Assembly: GCA_902793325.1 (NCBI GenBank) | Contig: CADBCY010000015.1 | Span: 1-60,084 of the forward strand | Direction of reading: 5' to 3' | From: an uncultured Eubacteriales bacterium | Lineage (GTDB): Bacteria; Bacillota; Clostridia; Christensenellales; Aristaeellaceae | DNA length: 60,084 bases | Part shown: piece after piece, positions 42,057-48,940 of the stretch | Layout: every line of letters starts with the position of its first letter | Numbering within the stretch: the stretch's first letter is position 1 | Translations under genes and position numbers: made by a program | Notes under the pieces: model-generated | Databases searched by the model: none | Seen by the model: only the letters and a program-made list of their open reading frames with translations | What the model was told of the DNA's origin: nothing

Positions 42057-42911
42057 TCAGTCCTCTTCGGAAGACAGGTCGATGTCCCCCTCGATCTTGA
42101 TTTCCTCCTCGGCGGGCGCGTCGCCCTGCGCTTCGGGCTCGCTGTCCGCGCTGCCTGCGGCGCTGTCCCAGGGCGCGATGGGCGCGGCTTCCGGGGCAGG
42201 CGCGCTGTCTGCGGCGCTGTCCCACGGCGCTGTCGGCGCGGGGGCGGGTTCCACGGCGGGGGCGGGTTCCACGGCGGGCTCGGGCTCCGCGGCCGGGGGA
42301 TTCTCCACAACCGGCGCGGCCGCGATGACCGCGTCCTTGTCCTTGCGGCGGCCGAAGCGCTTGTCCTCGCCGGGCGCGGTGACGGACTTAATGCTGATCG
42401 GCACCGCGTGCACCGCCACGCCGCAGTTCATCTCCACGAACTGGCGGATGGCCCGCTGCATGTTCAGCGTGATGGTGGGCACGTGGCCGCCGTTGACGAT
42501 GGAGGCGTTGACGCCGATGTCGATGGCGTCGTCCGCGTTCTCGATCTTGATGCGCATTTCGGAGATGCCGTCGATGTTCGTCACCGACTGGCGCACCATC
42601 TGCTCAATGGCGGACACCGCGATGCGCACCCGCCCGGCATCGCTTGAATCCATCACGATAAAGCCGCGGTCGGAGCGCTTGCGGCGCTTGAAAATGAGAA
42701 TCAACTGCAGTATGGCCAGGATTGCGTACAGCGCCAGCGCCGCGACGGCGATGATTTTCAGCTGCGTGAGGCTGAGCACGGCCTTCGCCCTGCGCCACAG
42801 GTCCATGGCCAGGGGACGCTTTACCACGAGCAGCACCAGCGCCGCGCAGATCAGCAGCGAGGCGAGCCAGTGCAGGAACATCAGTACTCTCTTTCCGGCA
42901 TTCAGCTTCAT
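42057..42911 (-). CDS. amaP: Alkaline shock membrane anchor AmaP-like protein
   Basis: A 284-residue protein with two N-terminal membrane helices (about 8-30 and 52-75) followed by a domain with alternating beta strands (about 85-185), as in AmaP, which anchors Asp23 to the membrane in Staphylococcus. The final 90 residues are Pro/Ala/Glu-rich, with APWDSAA repeated twice and an acidic end (EGDIDLSSEED). The tail is unusual for the family. It lies directly downstream of asp23, the usual partner arrangement. Confidence 0.82.
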   Translation of the reverse strand: MKLNAGKRVLMFLHWLASLLICAALVLLVVKRPLAMDLWRRAKAVLSLTQLKIIAVAALALYAILAILQLILIFKRRKRSDRGFIVMDSSDAGRVRIAVSAIEQMVRQSVTNIDGISEMRIKIENADDAIDIGVNASIVNGGHVPTITLNMQRAIRQFVEMNCGVAVHAVPISIKSVTAPGEDKRFGRRKDKDAVIAAAPVVENPPAAEPEPAVEPAPAVEPAPAPTAPWDSAADSAPAPEAAPIAPWDSAAGSADSEPEAQGDAPAEEEIKIEGDIDLSSEED

Positions 42912-42955
42912 CGTAATCTCCCCTCTTGTCTGGGTTCACTCGCCGGCCGGGAGAA

Positions 42956-43564
42956 TTATTCCTCCGCCTCCGGCGCTTCTTCGGTTTCCTCTGTTGCTTC
43001 GGGTTCGGGTTCCGGGGCGACCATCTCGACCTCCAGGATCTCCTCCTCGCCTTCCTCCTCCGGCTCCTCGTCCTCGACGGGTTCCGGTTCGGGCTCGTCG
43101 ACGGGTTCTTCGGCCGCGCGGCCCTCCTCCGCCTTCTCGAGCATCTTGCGCTGCTGCTCGTCCAGCTCGGCGTTCACGCGCTGCTCGCGCTCGAAGCTGA
43201 TGCCGGAGACGTGGATGTCCACCGCGTGCACCTCGAGCCCGGCCATGGTCTCGATGGCCTTCTTGACGTTCTCCTGGATGTTGCGGGCCACGTCCGGCAC
43301 GGGCGAGCCGTAATCCACCACGATCGTGATGTCCACGGTGACCTGGTTGCCGTTGAGATCTATGCGAACGCCCTTGGTGAAATTGCGGTTGTTCTTCCGG
43401 GCGAACATCTCGGCAAAGCCGGAGGCCTGGGAGCTCATACTCGCGACGCCGTCCACCTCCGTCGCGGCCAGGCCGGCGATGGTCGCGATCACCTCAGTGG
43501 CGAAGGAAACGGTGCCATTCTGGGTGTCGTTCAGCTTGACATCGGAACGGTTGTTCTCACTCAT
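42956..43564 (-). CDS. Asp23/Gls24-family envelope stress protein
   Basis: A 202-residue protein. Residues about 12-125 form the Asp23/YqhY domain: GTVSFATEVIATIAGLAATEVDGV, VDITIVVDYGSPVPDVARNIQ and AVDIHVSGISF. The last 65 residues are a highly acidic Glu/Pro tail absent from short YqhY proteins. The position between spoIIIAH and nusB is that of yqhY in B. subtilis, where accB and accC lie in between; they are missing here. AGGAGG precedes the ATG and an extended -10 promoter lies just upstream. Confidence 0.92.
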   Translation of the reverse strand: MSENNRSDVKLNDTQNGTVSFATEVIATIAGLAATEVDGVASMSSQASGFAEMFARKNNRNFTKGVRIDLNGNQVTVDITIVVDYGSPVPDVARNIQENVKKAIETMAGLEVHAVDIHVSGISFEREQRVNAELDEQQRKMLEKAEEGRAAEEPVDEPEPEPVEDEEPEEEGEEEILEVEMVAPEPEPEATEETEEAPEAEE

Positions 43565-43590
43565 GACGCATAACCTCCTTTTCCAAACCC

Positions 43591-43599
43591 ATTATAGCA
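43591..43599 (-). promoter_or_regulatory. Extended -10 promoter of asp23-amaP-nusB
   Basis: Minus-strand TGCTATAAT (43591-43599) lies 27 bp before the asp23 start codon, with no good -35. It would allow vegetative expression of the housekeeping genes independently of the sporulation operon. Confidence 0.6.
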
Positions 43600-43629
43600 G
43601 AAAATGCGGCGCAGCGCAAATACTTTCGC

Positions 43630-44139
43630 TTAATTTATGGGAATGATTTTGACATTTCCGCCGGTGATGCCCGTTTCGCGCAGCACGAGCTCCAGAATCA
43701 CCGCCGTTTCCCGGCGGTTGAGCCCTTCCGAGCGCACGAGGATGTTCGCCGCGCCGTTGCGCGCGCTGACCACGGCGCCGTCGAAGCCGCGGGCGCGCAG
43801 TATGCCCTGCAGCGTCTCCTCGCGCTGTTCGGCCTCCATATCCTCCAGGAGCTGCCGCCGCGCCTCGCGCAGCGATTCCTCGTCGGTCGCGTCGTCGTGA
43901 ATGAGCTCGTTCAACTGGGCGCGCTGCCTGGCGCGGAGCTGCTGCCGGCGCGTTTCAAACGCCTGCAGGGGGTCTTCCGCCGCCGCGGCGGTAGGCGCGA
44001 CGACGGCCTGCGCGCGCAAACGGTTCGCGCCCTTCCCCGCCCCGTACACGCGCTTGTCCACCGCGTGGGTCGCGCTGGCCGCCAACAGCATCATCAGCGC
44101 CATCGCGCCCACGTGCCACCGCTTCATCCAACCGGACAT
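43630..44139 (-). CDS. spoIIIAH: Stage III sporulation protein AH
   Basis: Mother-cell ring component that binds forespore SpoIIQ across the septum. The 169 residues include an N-terminal membrane helix (MKRWHVGAMALMMLLAASAT), a charged helical linker and the YscJ/FliF-like ring-building domain (about 110-169, ARGFDGAVVSARNGAANILV and ending GGNVKIIPIN). It is shorter than the 218-residue B. subtilis protein, mainly in the linker. The ATG at 44139 is preferred over one three codons earlier because of spacing from AAGGGGG. Confidence 0.92.
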   Translation of the reverse strand: MSGWMKRWHVGAMALMMLLAASATHAVDKRVYGAGKGANRLRAQAVVAPTAAAAEDPLQAFETRRQQLRARQRAQLNELIHDDATDEESLREARRQLLEDMEAEQREETLQGILRARGFDGAVVSARNGAANILVRSEGLNRRETAVILELVLRETGITGGNVKIIPIN

Positions 44140-44153
44140 ATGCTCCATCCCCC

Positions 44154-44504
44154 TTACAGACTGACGCCCGAACCGATGACGCTCACCTGCTCCGCCTCGA
44201 CGCCCAGCAGCGTCCGCGCGGCCCGCTGCAGCTCCAGCGCCGTGCCCACGTCCTCGAGCCCGGCGGCCACGATCACCGCGCCCTCGACCGCGTCGCCCTC
44301 TCCCTGGGTGACCATGGCGCTGACCCGGCCGCCGTCGTAGATTTCAGACAGTATGCGCTCCAGGCGCAGCTCCAGGGCGGAGCGCTCGGCGCCGACCGTT
44401 CCCCCGCCGCGGTTCAGCGCCAGCAGCAGCGCGAGGGCCAGCAGCGCCGCCCCCGCCGCGAGCCAGGCCCGCCCGCCCCGGAACCGTGCCCATACCGCCT
44501 CCAT
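44154..44504 (-). CDS. spoIIIAG: Stage III sporulation protein AG, minimal form
   Basis: A ring-forming channel protein. At 116 residues it is about half of the B. subtilis length (229). One membrane helix (about 14-30) is followed directly by a ring-building core: ALELRLERILSEIYDGGRVSA, then MVTQGEGDAVEGAVIVAAGL and LLGVEAEQVSVIG. The insertion between the first beta strand (VSAMVTQ) and the next (GAVIVAAG), which forms the beta-triangle in known SpoIIIAG structures, is essentially absent. GGGAGG precedes the ATG. The reading frame is intact. Confidence 0.88.
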   Translation of the reverse strand: MEAVWARFRGGRAWLAAGAALLALALLLALNRGGGTVGAERSALELRLERILSEIYDGGRVSAMVTQGEGDAVEGAVIVAAGLEDVGTALELQRAARTLLGVEAEQVSVIGSGVSL

Positions 44505-44506
44505 GC

Positions 44507-44668
44507 CTATCCTCCCAGCCGCGTCGCCGCCCGGAGCAGGCTGAGCAGCGCCGCCAGCCGGCACGCCCCGCCGAAGCCGAAGCCGTCGCCGTCCGCCAGC
44601 AGCTCCGCGAGGGCCGCCGCGGCGCAGATGCCCACCAGTTCCGTGAGAAAGCCGTTCAGCGCGATCAT
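44507..44668 (-). CDS. spoIIIAF: SpoIIIAF-like miniprotein (53 aa)
   Basis: A short gene exactly between spoIIIAE and spoIIIAG, where spoIIIAF belongs. The product begins MIALNGFLTELVGICAAAAL and has two hydrophobic helices (about 8-25 and 36-50), like the two membrane helices that start SpoIIIAF. It stops there, lacking the soluble domain of about 130 residues. AAGGAGGG lies 7 bases before the ATG at 44668. It ends 2 bp before the spoIIIAG start, so it is tightly packed. Homology is inferred from position and helix pattern. Confidence 0.65.
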   Translation of the reverse strand: MIALNGFLTELVGICAAAALAELLADGDGFGFGGACRLAALLSLLRAATRLGG

Positions 44669-44692
44669 GGCCAACCCTCCTTCCGCCGCCCG

Positions 44693-45841
44693 TCAATTCC
44701 TGCCCAGCGACAGGATGCCCCCGGCCAGCAGCAGCACCAGCAGCACCGCCGCCACGCACACCGCCGCCAGCATATCCATGGCCTCGCTGAAGCGCCCCGC
44801 CATGCGCGCGACGCGGTGCTCCCCGGCGAGGTCCGCCGCCGCGCCCGCCAGCTTTGCCGACAGCGACGCGGCGACGATGGTCGCCATAGGCTCCGCGCAG
44901 GCCAGCGCCACCGCGGTCATCCCCGTGACGCCCACGGCGCTCCTCACGAGCCGCGCGCTCGCGAGCAGGGCGTCCATCGCCTCGGAGACCTCCCCGCCGA
45001 TCAGCGGCACCAGGCTCTCCAGCGCGTAGTGGGCCGTCCGCGCCGCCGCGCCGCCCCTGCCCGAGGACAGCAACCCTTCCATCGTCATGAGCCCCATGAA
45101 CGCCGCCACCACGCCGCCGCACAGCCACAGCGCCGCGCCCTTTCCCAGCGCAAACAGCCGGTCCGGGCGCATGCCCTCCGAGAGCCCGCCCGCGGCGGCC
45201 AGCACCGCCGCGACCGCGCACAGCCACAGCCCCGCGCCGCGCAGCAGGTTTTCGATGGCGGAGGCGCACAGCGCCGACGCCGGGGTAAAGCCCGCCGCCG
45301 CCGGCCCGGCGCCGGTGAGCGCGGCCGCGGAGATCAGCGTCGGCGCGAGGACGTTCGCCGCCCGGGCCGTGAAGTCCAGCAGCTTCGCCGCGCCGTCCCG
45401 CGCCGCCTCAAAGCGCTCCGCCAGCAGCCCCGCGCACGCCGCGCTGCCGATCAGCCGGAGCGCGGGCGCGACCCTGCTCGCCCGGCCGAGGACGCTGCCC
45501 ATCACGCCGCACAGCAGCGCAGGCGCGGCCAGCAGCGCCACGCCGCGAAGCACCCCCGCCTTTTCGGACGCCCATCGCTCGCGGAGCCACCCGCCGAGGT
45601 CAACCGCCTCCGTCAGCGATTCGCCGGCGACGAGTCGCCGCGCCAGCCGCCCCAGGTCGAATCCGCCCGCGCCGTCCCCGAGCGCTTCGATCTCATCGAG
45701 CCCGGCGCGCTCCAGCAGCGCCTCCGTCACGTCCTCCGCACGGGCAACCGCGAAGAGACAAAGGAACAGCATCGCGAACAGGGATAGGATCAGGCAGCGC
45801 TTCAATGTCGCGCGGCGCTTCCGCGGCGGTGTCGGCGTCAC
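44693..45841 (-). CDS. spoIIIAE: Stage III sporulation protein AE
   Basis: A polytopic membrane protein of the SpoIIIA-SpoIIQ complex, 382 residues, with a signal-like N-terminal segment (LILSLFAMLFLCLFAVARA) and about seven to eight later hydrophobic helices. Segments such as ESLVPLIGGEVSEAMDALLA and VGVTGMTAVALACAEPM are typical. The start is GTG at 45841, whose GTGA overlaps the spoIIIAD stop; an internal TTG 12 codons later is a weaker option. Confidence 0.92.
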   Translation of the reverse strand: MTPTPPRKRRATLKRCLILSLFAMLFLCLFAVARAEDVTEALLERAGLDEIEALGDGAGGFDLGRLARRLVAGESLTEAVDLGGWLRERWASEKAGVLRGVALLAAPALLCGVMGSVLGRASRVAPALRLIGSAACAGLLAERFEAARDGAAKLLDFTARAANVLAPTLISAAALTGAGPAAAGFTPASALCASAIENLLRGAGLWLCAVAAVLAAAGGLSEGMRPDRLFALGKGAALWLCGGVVAAFMGLMTMEGLLSSGRGGAAARTAHYALESLVPLIGGEVSEAMDALLASARLVRSAVGVTGMTAVALACAEPMATIVAASLSAKLAGAAADLAGEHRVARMAGRFSEAMDMLAAVCVAAVLLVLLLAGGILSLGRN

Positions 45842-46233
45842 CAGGACAAAAGCCCGGTGATGCGCTCCAGCGCCTCGGCGAGCATCGGCGCGCACACGCC
45901 CAGTATCGCCACCCGCGCCGCCAGGGCCACCCGCCCCGCCAGCGCGCTCTCGCCCGCGTCCGCACATAGCTGCGCCCCCAGTTCCGCGATGATCGCAATG
46001 CCCGCCGCCTTCAGGAGGGCGGTCAGCATCTGCCCGTCGCGGTCGAACAACTGCCGAAGCCCTTCCAGCCGCTCCAGCGCCGGGGCCAGCTCCGACGCCA
46101 GCAGCGCCAGCACGCCGACCCCCACCGCCAGCGACAGCGCCGTCGCCTGTTCCGGATGGCGCAGGCGCAGCACGGCGCAGATCATCGCCGCCGCCACGCA
46201 CAGCGCCGTCACCCGCAGCACCGTCGCGTCCAT
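45838..46233 (-). CDS. spoIIIAD: Stage III sporulation protein AD
   Basis: A 131-residue membrane protein with three to four helices, of normal length. LLKAAGIAIIAELGAQLCADAGESALAGRV is the family core. The ATG overlaps the spoIIIAC stop by one base and the stop overlaps the spoIIIAE start, so translation is coupled. Part of the mother-cell side of the feeding-tube channel. Confidence 0.94.
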   Translation of the reverse strand: MDATVLRVTALCVAAAMICAVLRLRHPEQATALSLAVGVGVLALLASELAPALERLEGLRQLFDRDGQMLTALLKAAGIAIIAELGAQLCADAGESALAGRVALAARVAILGVCAPMLAEALERITGLLSW

Positions 46234-46427
46234 CAGAACGCCAGCAGGCTCCGCACGCTGCTGAAAAAGTCCGACACCATGTTTACCACCATCACCAGCA
46301 CCACGATGAGGCCGGACAGCGTCGCCAGCATGGCGATGTCGTCCCGGCCCGCCCGGGTCAGCACCTGGGCGATCACCGTGACGATGATGCCGATGCCCGC
46401 GATGCGAAACAGTATGTCCACGCTCAT
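46233..46427 (-). CDS. spoIIIAC: Stage III sporulation protein AC
   Basis: A 64-residue protein with two hydrophobic helices (LFRIAGIGIIVTVIAQVL and LSGLIVVLVMVVNMV), of normal family length. It is followed by spoIIIAD with a one-base overlap. Confidence 0.95.
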   Translation of the reverse strand: MSVDILFRIAGIGIIVTVIAQVLTRAGRDDIAMLATLSGLIVVLVMVVNMVSDFFSSVRSLLAF

Positions 46428-46437
46428 GCAATGTCCC

Positions 46438-46944
46438 TCATATCACGATCACCGCCAGCAGCAGCCCCACCAGCAGGCCCAGCGTCACGTAGAGCCGCTC
46501 CGCGGCGCCGGCCTTCTCCCTGGCCGCCGCCTCCAGCCGTTCGAGCTGCTCCGCCGTCCCGCTGAGCAGCACCTCCTGGCTCTCCCGCCCGCTCTCGCCG
46601 AGCTTGCCGAACAGCCTGTCCAGCGCCTCCCGGTCCTCGCGCAGCAGAACATTCCCCGGTCCCGCGCGGAAGCTCCGGCCGCGCCGCACTTGCGCCCAGG
46701 CCTCGCCGGCGCTCAGGCCGCCGCGCATGCCCTCGCCCACCTGCCGAAGGAGGGGCGATTCCGCCCGCGCAAGGCTGTCCGGCACCGGTTCGAACATGCT
46801 CACCATGTGGACGCGAAGCCGCTTTACGTCCTCCACCAGCGTGCCGAGCGCGCTCGCCCGCTGCCGCGCGGCGTCGGACAGCGCCTTGCCGCACAGCGTC
46901 GCGCCGACCACGACTACGCCCGCCAGGATGATTCTAAGCCCCAT
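46438..46944 (-). CDS. spoIIIAB: Stage III sporulation protein AB
   Basis: A 168-residue protein with an N-terminal membrane helix, a helical cytosolic domain related to type II secretion GspF (RLRVHMVSMFEPVPDSL, LFGKLGESGRESQ) and a C-terminal membrane helix (YVTLGLLVGLLLAVIVI). Normal length. Its ATG at 46944 lies 31 bp inside spoIIIAA, with GGAGGGCGG upstream. Confidence 0.94.
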   Translation of the reverse strand: MGLRIILAGVVVVGATLCGKALSDAARQRASALGTLVEDVKRLRVHMVSMFEPVPDSLARAESPLLRQVGEGMRGGLSAGEAWAQVRRGRSFRAGPGNVLLREDREALDRLFGKLGESGRESQEVLLSGTAEQLERLEAAAREKAGAAERLYVTLGLLVGLLLAVIVI

Positions 46945-47810
46945 GCCGTCCCGCCCTCCTCCCGGCAATACACCGCCCGCACCCTGCCGGGGGCGTCCCC
47001 CAGCAGCGCCACGGCGTCGAACAGACCGTCCCGGAGCATCTCCGACACGTGCCTCCTGTGCAGGAGCGCCGCCATGTCCCCGGCGTGGGCGGACGCGATC
47101 ACCGCCGCGCCGCAGCGCCGGGCATCCGAAAGCGCCCCGGCGTCCTCGTCCCCGCCGATCTCGTCGGTCACGATCGCCCCCGGCGCCATGCTGCGCAGCA
47201 GCATCCGGATCGCCGCCGCCTTCGGCCCGCCGTCCATCACGTCCGCGCGCGGCCCGAGATCCGCCGAGGGCACGCCGCCGATGCACGCGGCCAGCTCGTG
47301 GCGCTCGTCGGCCACGCCCACGCTCACCCCGGACAGGGAGAGCTGCCGCGCGATGTCCCGAAGCAGCGTCGTCTTGCCCATGCCCGGCGGGGCGGCCAGC
47401 AGCAGCGAGCGCGGCCCCATGAACCAGGGCCGAAGCGCGTCGGCGCAGCCGGGGATCGGCCTTGCGATGCGCACGCACAGCGAACCGACGCACCGCAGCG
47501 CCAGCACCCTGCCCTCCCCGGCGACCAGTTGCCCGCACACGCCCACCCTGCAGCCGTCCCGCAGGGTGAAAAACCCCTGCCGCAGCTCCTCCTCGCGCGC
47601 ATGGAGGCTGTAGTCCATGAGCGCCGCCAGGATGTGCTGCAGCCGCTCCGCCTCCAGATTTCCGCCCGCGGGGATTTCTTCCGCGCCGGCGCACAGCCGG
47701 ACCGGCTGGCCCGCCCGAAGGCGCACCTCCCGCAGGCTCTCCCTGCGCGCCCGCAGCGCCTCCGCCGCCTCCGGCAGCAGCGCCGCGAGCCGATCCAGCG
47801 TCGCCTCCAT
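46914..47810 (-). CDS. spoIIIAA: Stage III sporulation protein AA (ATPase)
   Basis: The cytosolic ATPase of the SpoIIIA complex, related to secretion ATPases; 298 residues against 307 in B. subtilis. Walker A is APPGMGKTTLLRDIARQL (about 150-167), and GVADERHELAACIGG and GAIVTDEIGGDEDA carry the acidic Walker B-type residues. The start at 47810 is set by GGGAGG upstream and by the position of a sigma-E-like promoter. It leads the eight-gene operon. Confidence 0.96.
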   Translation of the reverse strand: MEATLDRLAALLPEAAEALRARRESLREVRLRAGQPVRLCAGAEEIPAGGNLEAERLQHILAALMDYSLHAREEELRQGFFTLRDGCRVGVCGQLVAGEGRVLALRCVGSLCVRIARPIPGCADALRPWFMGPRSLLLAAPPGMGKTTLLRDIARQLSLSGVSVGVADERHELAACIGGVPSADLGPRADVMDGGPKAAAIRMLLRSMAPGAIVTDEIGGDEDAGALSDARRCGAAVIASAHAGDMAALLHRRHVSEMLRDGLFDAVALLGDAPGRVRAVYCREEGGTAWGLESSWRA

Positions 47811-47831
47811 GCGCCTCCCTCCCGGCTGGAT

Positions 47832-47863
47832 ATTTGTATGCCCCCGCCCCCTTCGGCATGACG
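47832..47863 (-). promoter_or_regulatory. Sigma-E-like promoter of the spoIIIA operon
   Basis: Minus-strand CATACAAAT (47832-47840) matches 7 of 8 positions of the sigma-E -10 consensus CATACAHT; GTCATGCC (47856-47863) is a partial -35 with a 15-bp gap. The predicted start lies about 15 nt before the ATG and leaves just enough room for the ribosome binding site. Confidence 0.65.
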
Positions 47864-47901
47864 GCAAATCAAAGCGCCGTCCCGCGGCAGGCTAAACGAG
47901 C

Positions 47902-47928
47902 GCGGGGGCGGCCAATGGCCGCCCCCGC
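47902..47928 (-). terminator. Terminator-like hairpin after the AraC gene
   Basis: A perfect 12-bp stem GCGGGGGCGGCC/GGCCGCCCCCGC with an AAT loop, followed on the minus strand by CTCGTTTAG. It would insulate spoIIIA from the AraC gene. Confidence 0.6.
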
Positions 47929-47979
47929 GGAGGTGAAGGTTTCGTTTCGCTTGTCCTGAACCTGTGTCCGATTCTAAGG

Positions 47980-48687
47980 TTACTTCTCGCGCTCGCGCTC
48001 CCGGTACTCGGTGGGCGTGGCGCCCATGTAGCGCCGGAACGCCCAACTGAAATAGTGGGGATCGTTATAGCCCACCCGGGCGGCGATTTGCGCGATCTTG
48101 TCCTGCGTCTCCCGCAGCAGCGCGCAGGCCCGCTCGATGCGCAGCCGCGTGACGTACTCGGTGAACGTGCAGCCGAGCTCGCGCGCGAACAGCGTGGAGA
48201 AGCGGCTGTTGGACATGCCCGCCTCGCCCGCGGTGTCCTTCAGCATGAGGCCGGCATCGGCATAGTGGCGATCCAGGTAGTAGCGCGCGCGGGCGATGCC
48301 GGGGTTTCCCGTGCGGCCGTTGTAGCGGCTGCGGTATTCGAGCGCCGTCTTGAGCTGGCCAAAACTCCAGGCGCAGCACTGGGCAAAGCCGTCCTCCATG
48401 GCGTCGAAGCGCGGGCAATCCACGCTCTCCAGTACCGCGTCCTCGCCGCAGCCGCTGTCCTGCATCAGCATCGACACCGCCAGCAGCGTCTCCACCTGCA
48501 TGAAGGAAGCGGCCACCGGGCCGGGCAGGCCCATGGTCTCGAGCGCGGCGATGTACACGTTCAGCGCCTGGAAGAGCTCCTCCGGTTCGCAGCGCTGCAC
48601 GTGGTCATACAGGCTTTCCATGAAAGGCGCCCGCCGGATGCGGAAGCTCTCGGGGCGTCGCCTTCCCGCTCTGGGATTCGTCTTCAA
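47980..48687 (-). CDS. AraC-family transcriptional regulator
   Basis: A 235-residue regulator. The C-terminal 105 residues are an AraC double helix-turn-helix: GEAGMSNSRFSTLFARELG and IAQIAARVGYNDPHYFSWAFRRYMGATPTEYR. The N-terminal 120 residues are helical and not recognisable as a cupin or receiver, so the signal is unknown. The start is TTG at 48687, supported by AAAGGAG 6 bases upstream. It is divergent from glgB and may control it. Confidence 0.9.
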   Translation of the reverse strand: MKTNPRAGRRRPESFRIRRAPFMESLYDHVQRCEPEELFQALNVYIAALETMGLPGPVAASFMQVETLLAVSMLMQDSGCGEDAVLESVDCPRFDAMEDGFAQCCAWSFGQLKTALEYRSRYNGRTGNPGIARARYYLDRHYADAGLMLKDTAGEAGMSNSRFSTLFARELGCTFTEYVTRLRIERACALLRETQDKIAQIAARVGYNDPHYFSWAFRRYMGATPTEYREREREK

Positions 48688-48861
48688 GCCCGTCTCCTTT
48701 CATCGTCGGTCGAGCAAGGGCGAGTATGGGCCAATTACGATCAATTATATGCATTCACTAGGAGATTTGTCAATACTTATCCGATGTGAAATTTGCATAA
48801 ATATACATGGAAACGAAAGCCAAATAATCTTGCTCAGGGGGGTGTCTTTTTTCCGTAATTG

Positions 48862-48870
48862 TGTTATAAT
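48862..48870 (+). promoter_or_regulatory. Extended -10 promoter of glgB
   Basis: TGTTATAAT at 48862-48870 in an AT-rich gap, about 70 bp before the glgB start. No clear -35 is seen, as is common with extended -10 promoters. Confidence 0.65.
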
Positions 48871-48940
48871 GGGATTATCAGCCGTCCGGAAAGCGCGTTT
48901 GTTGCCGGCGGCGCCGCAATACGACCAGGAGGTGCCGTTC

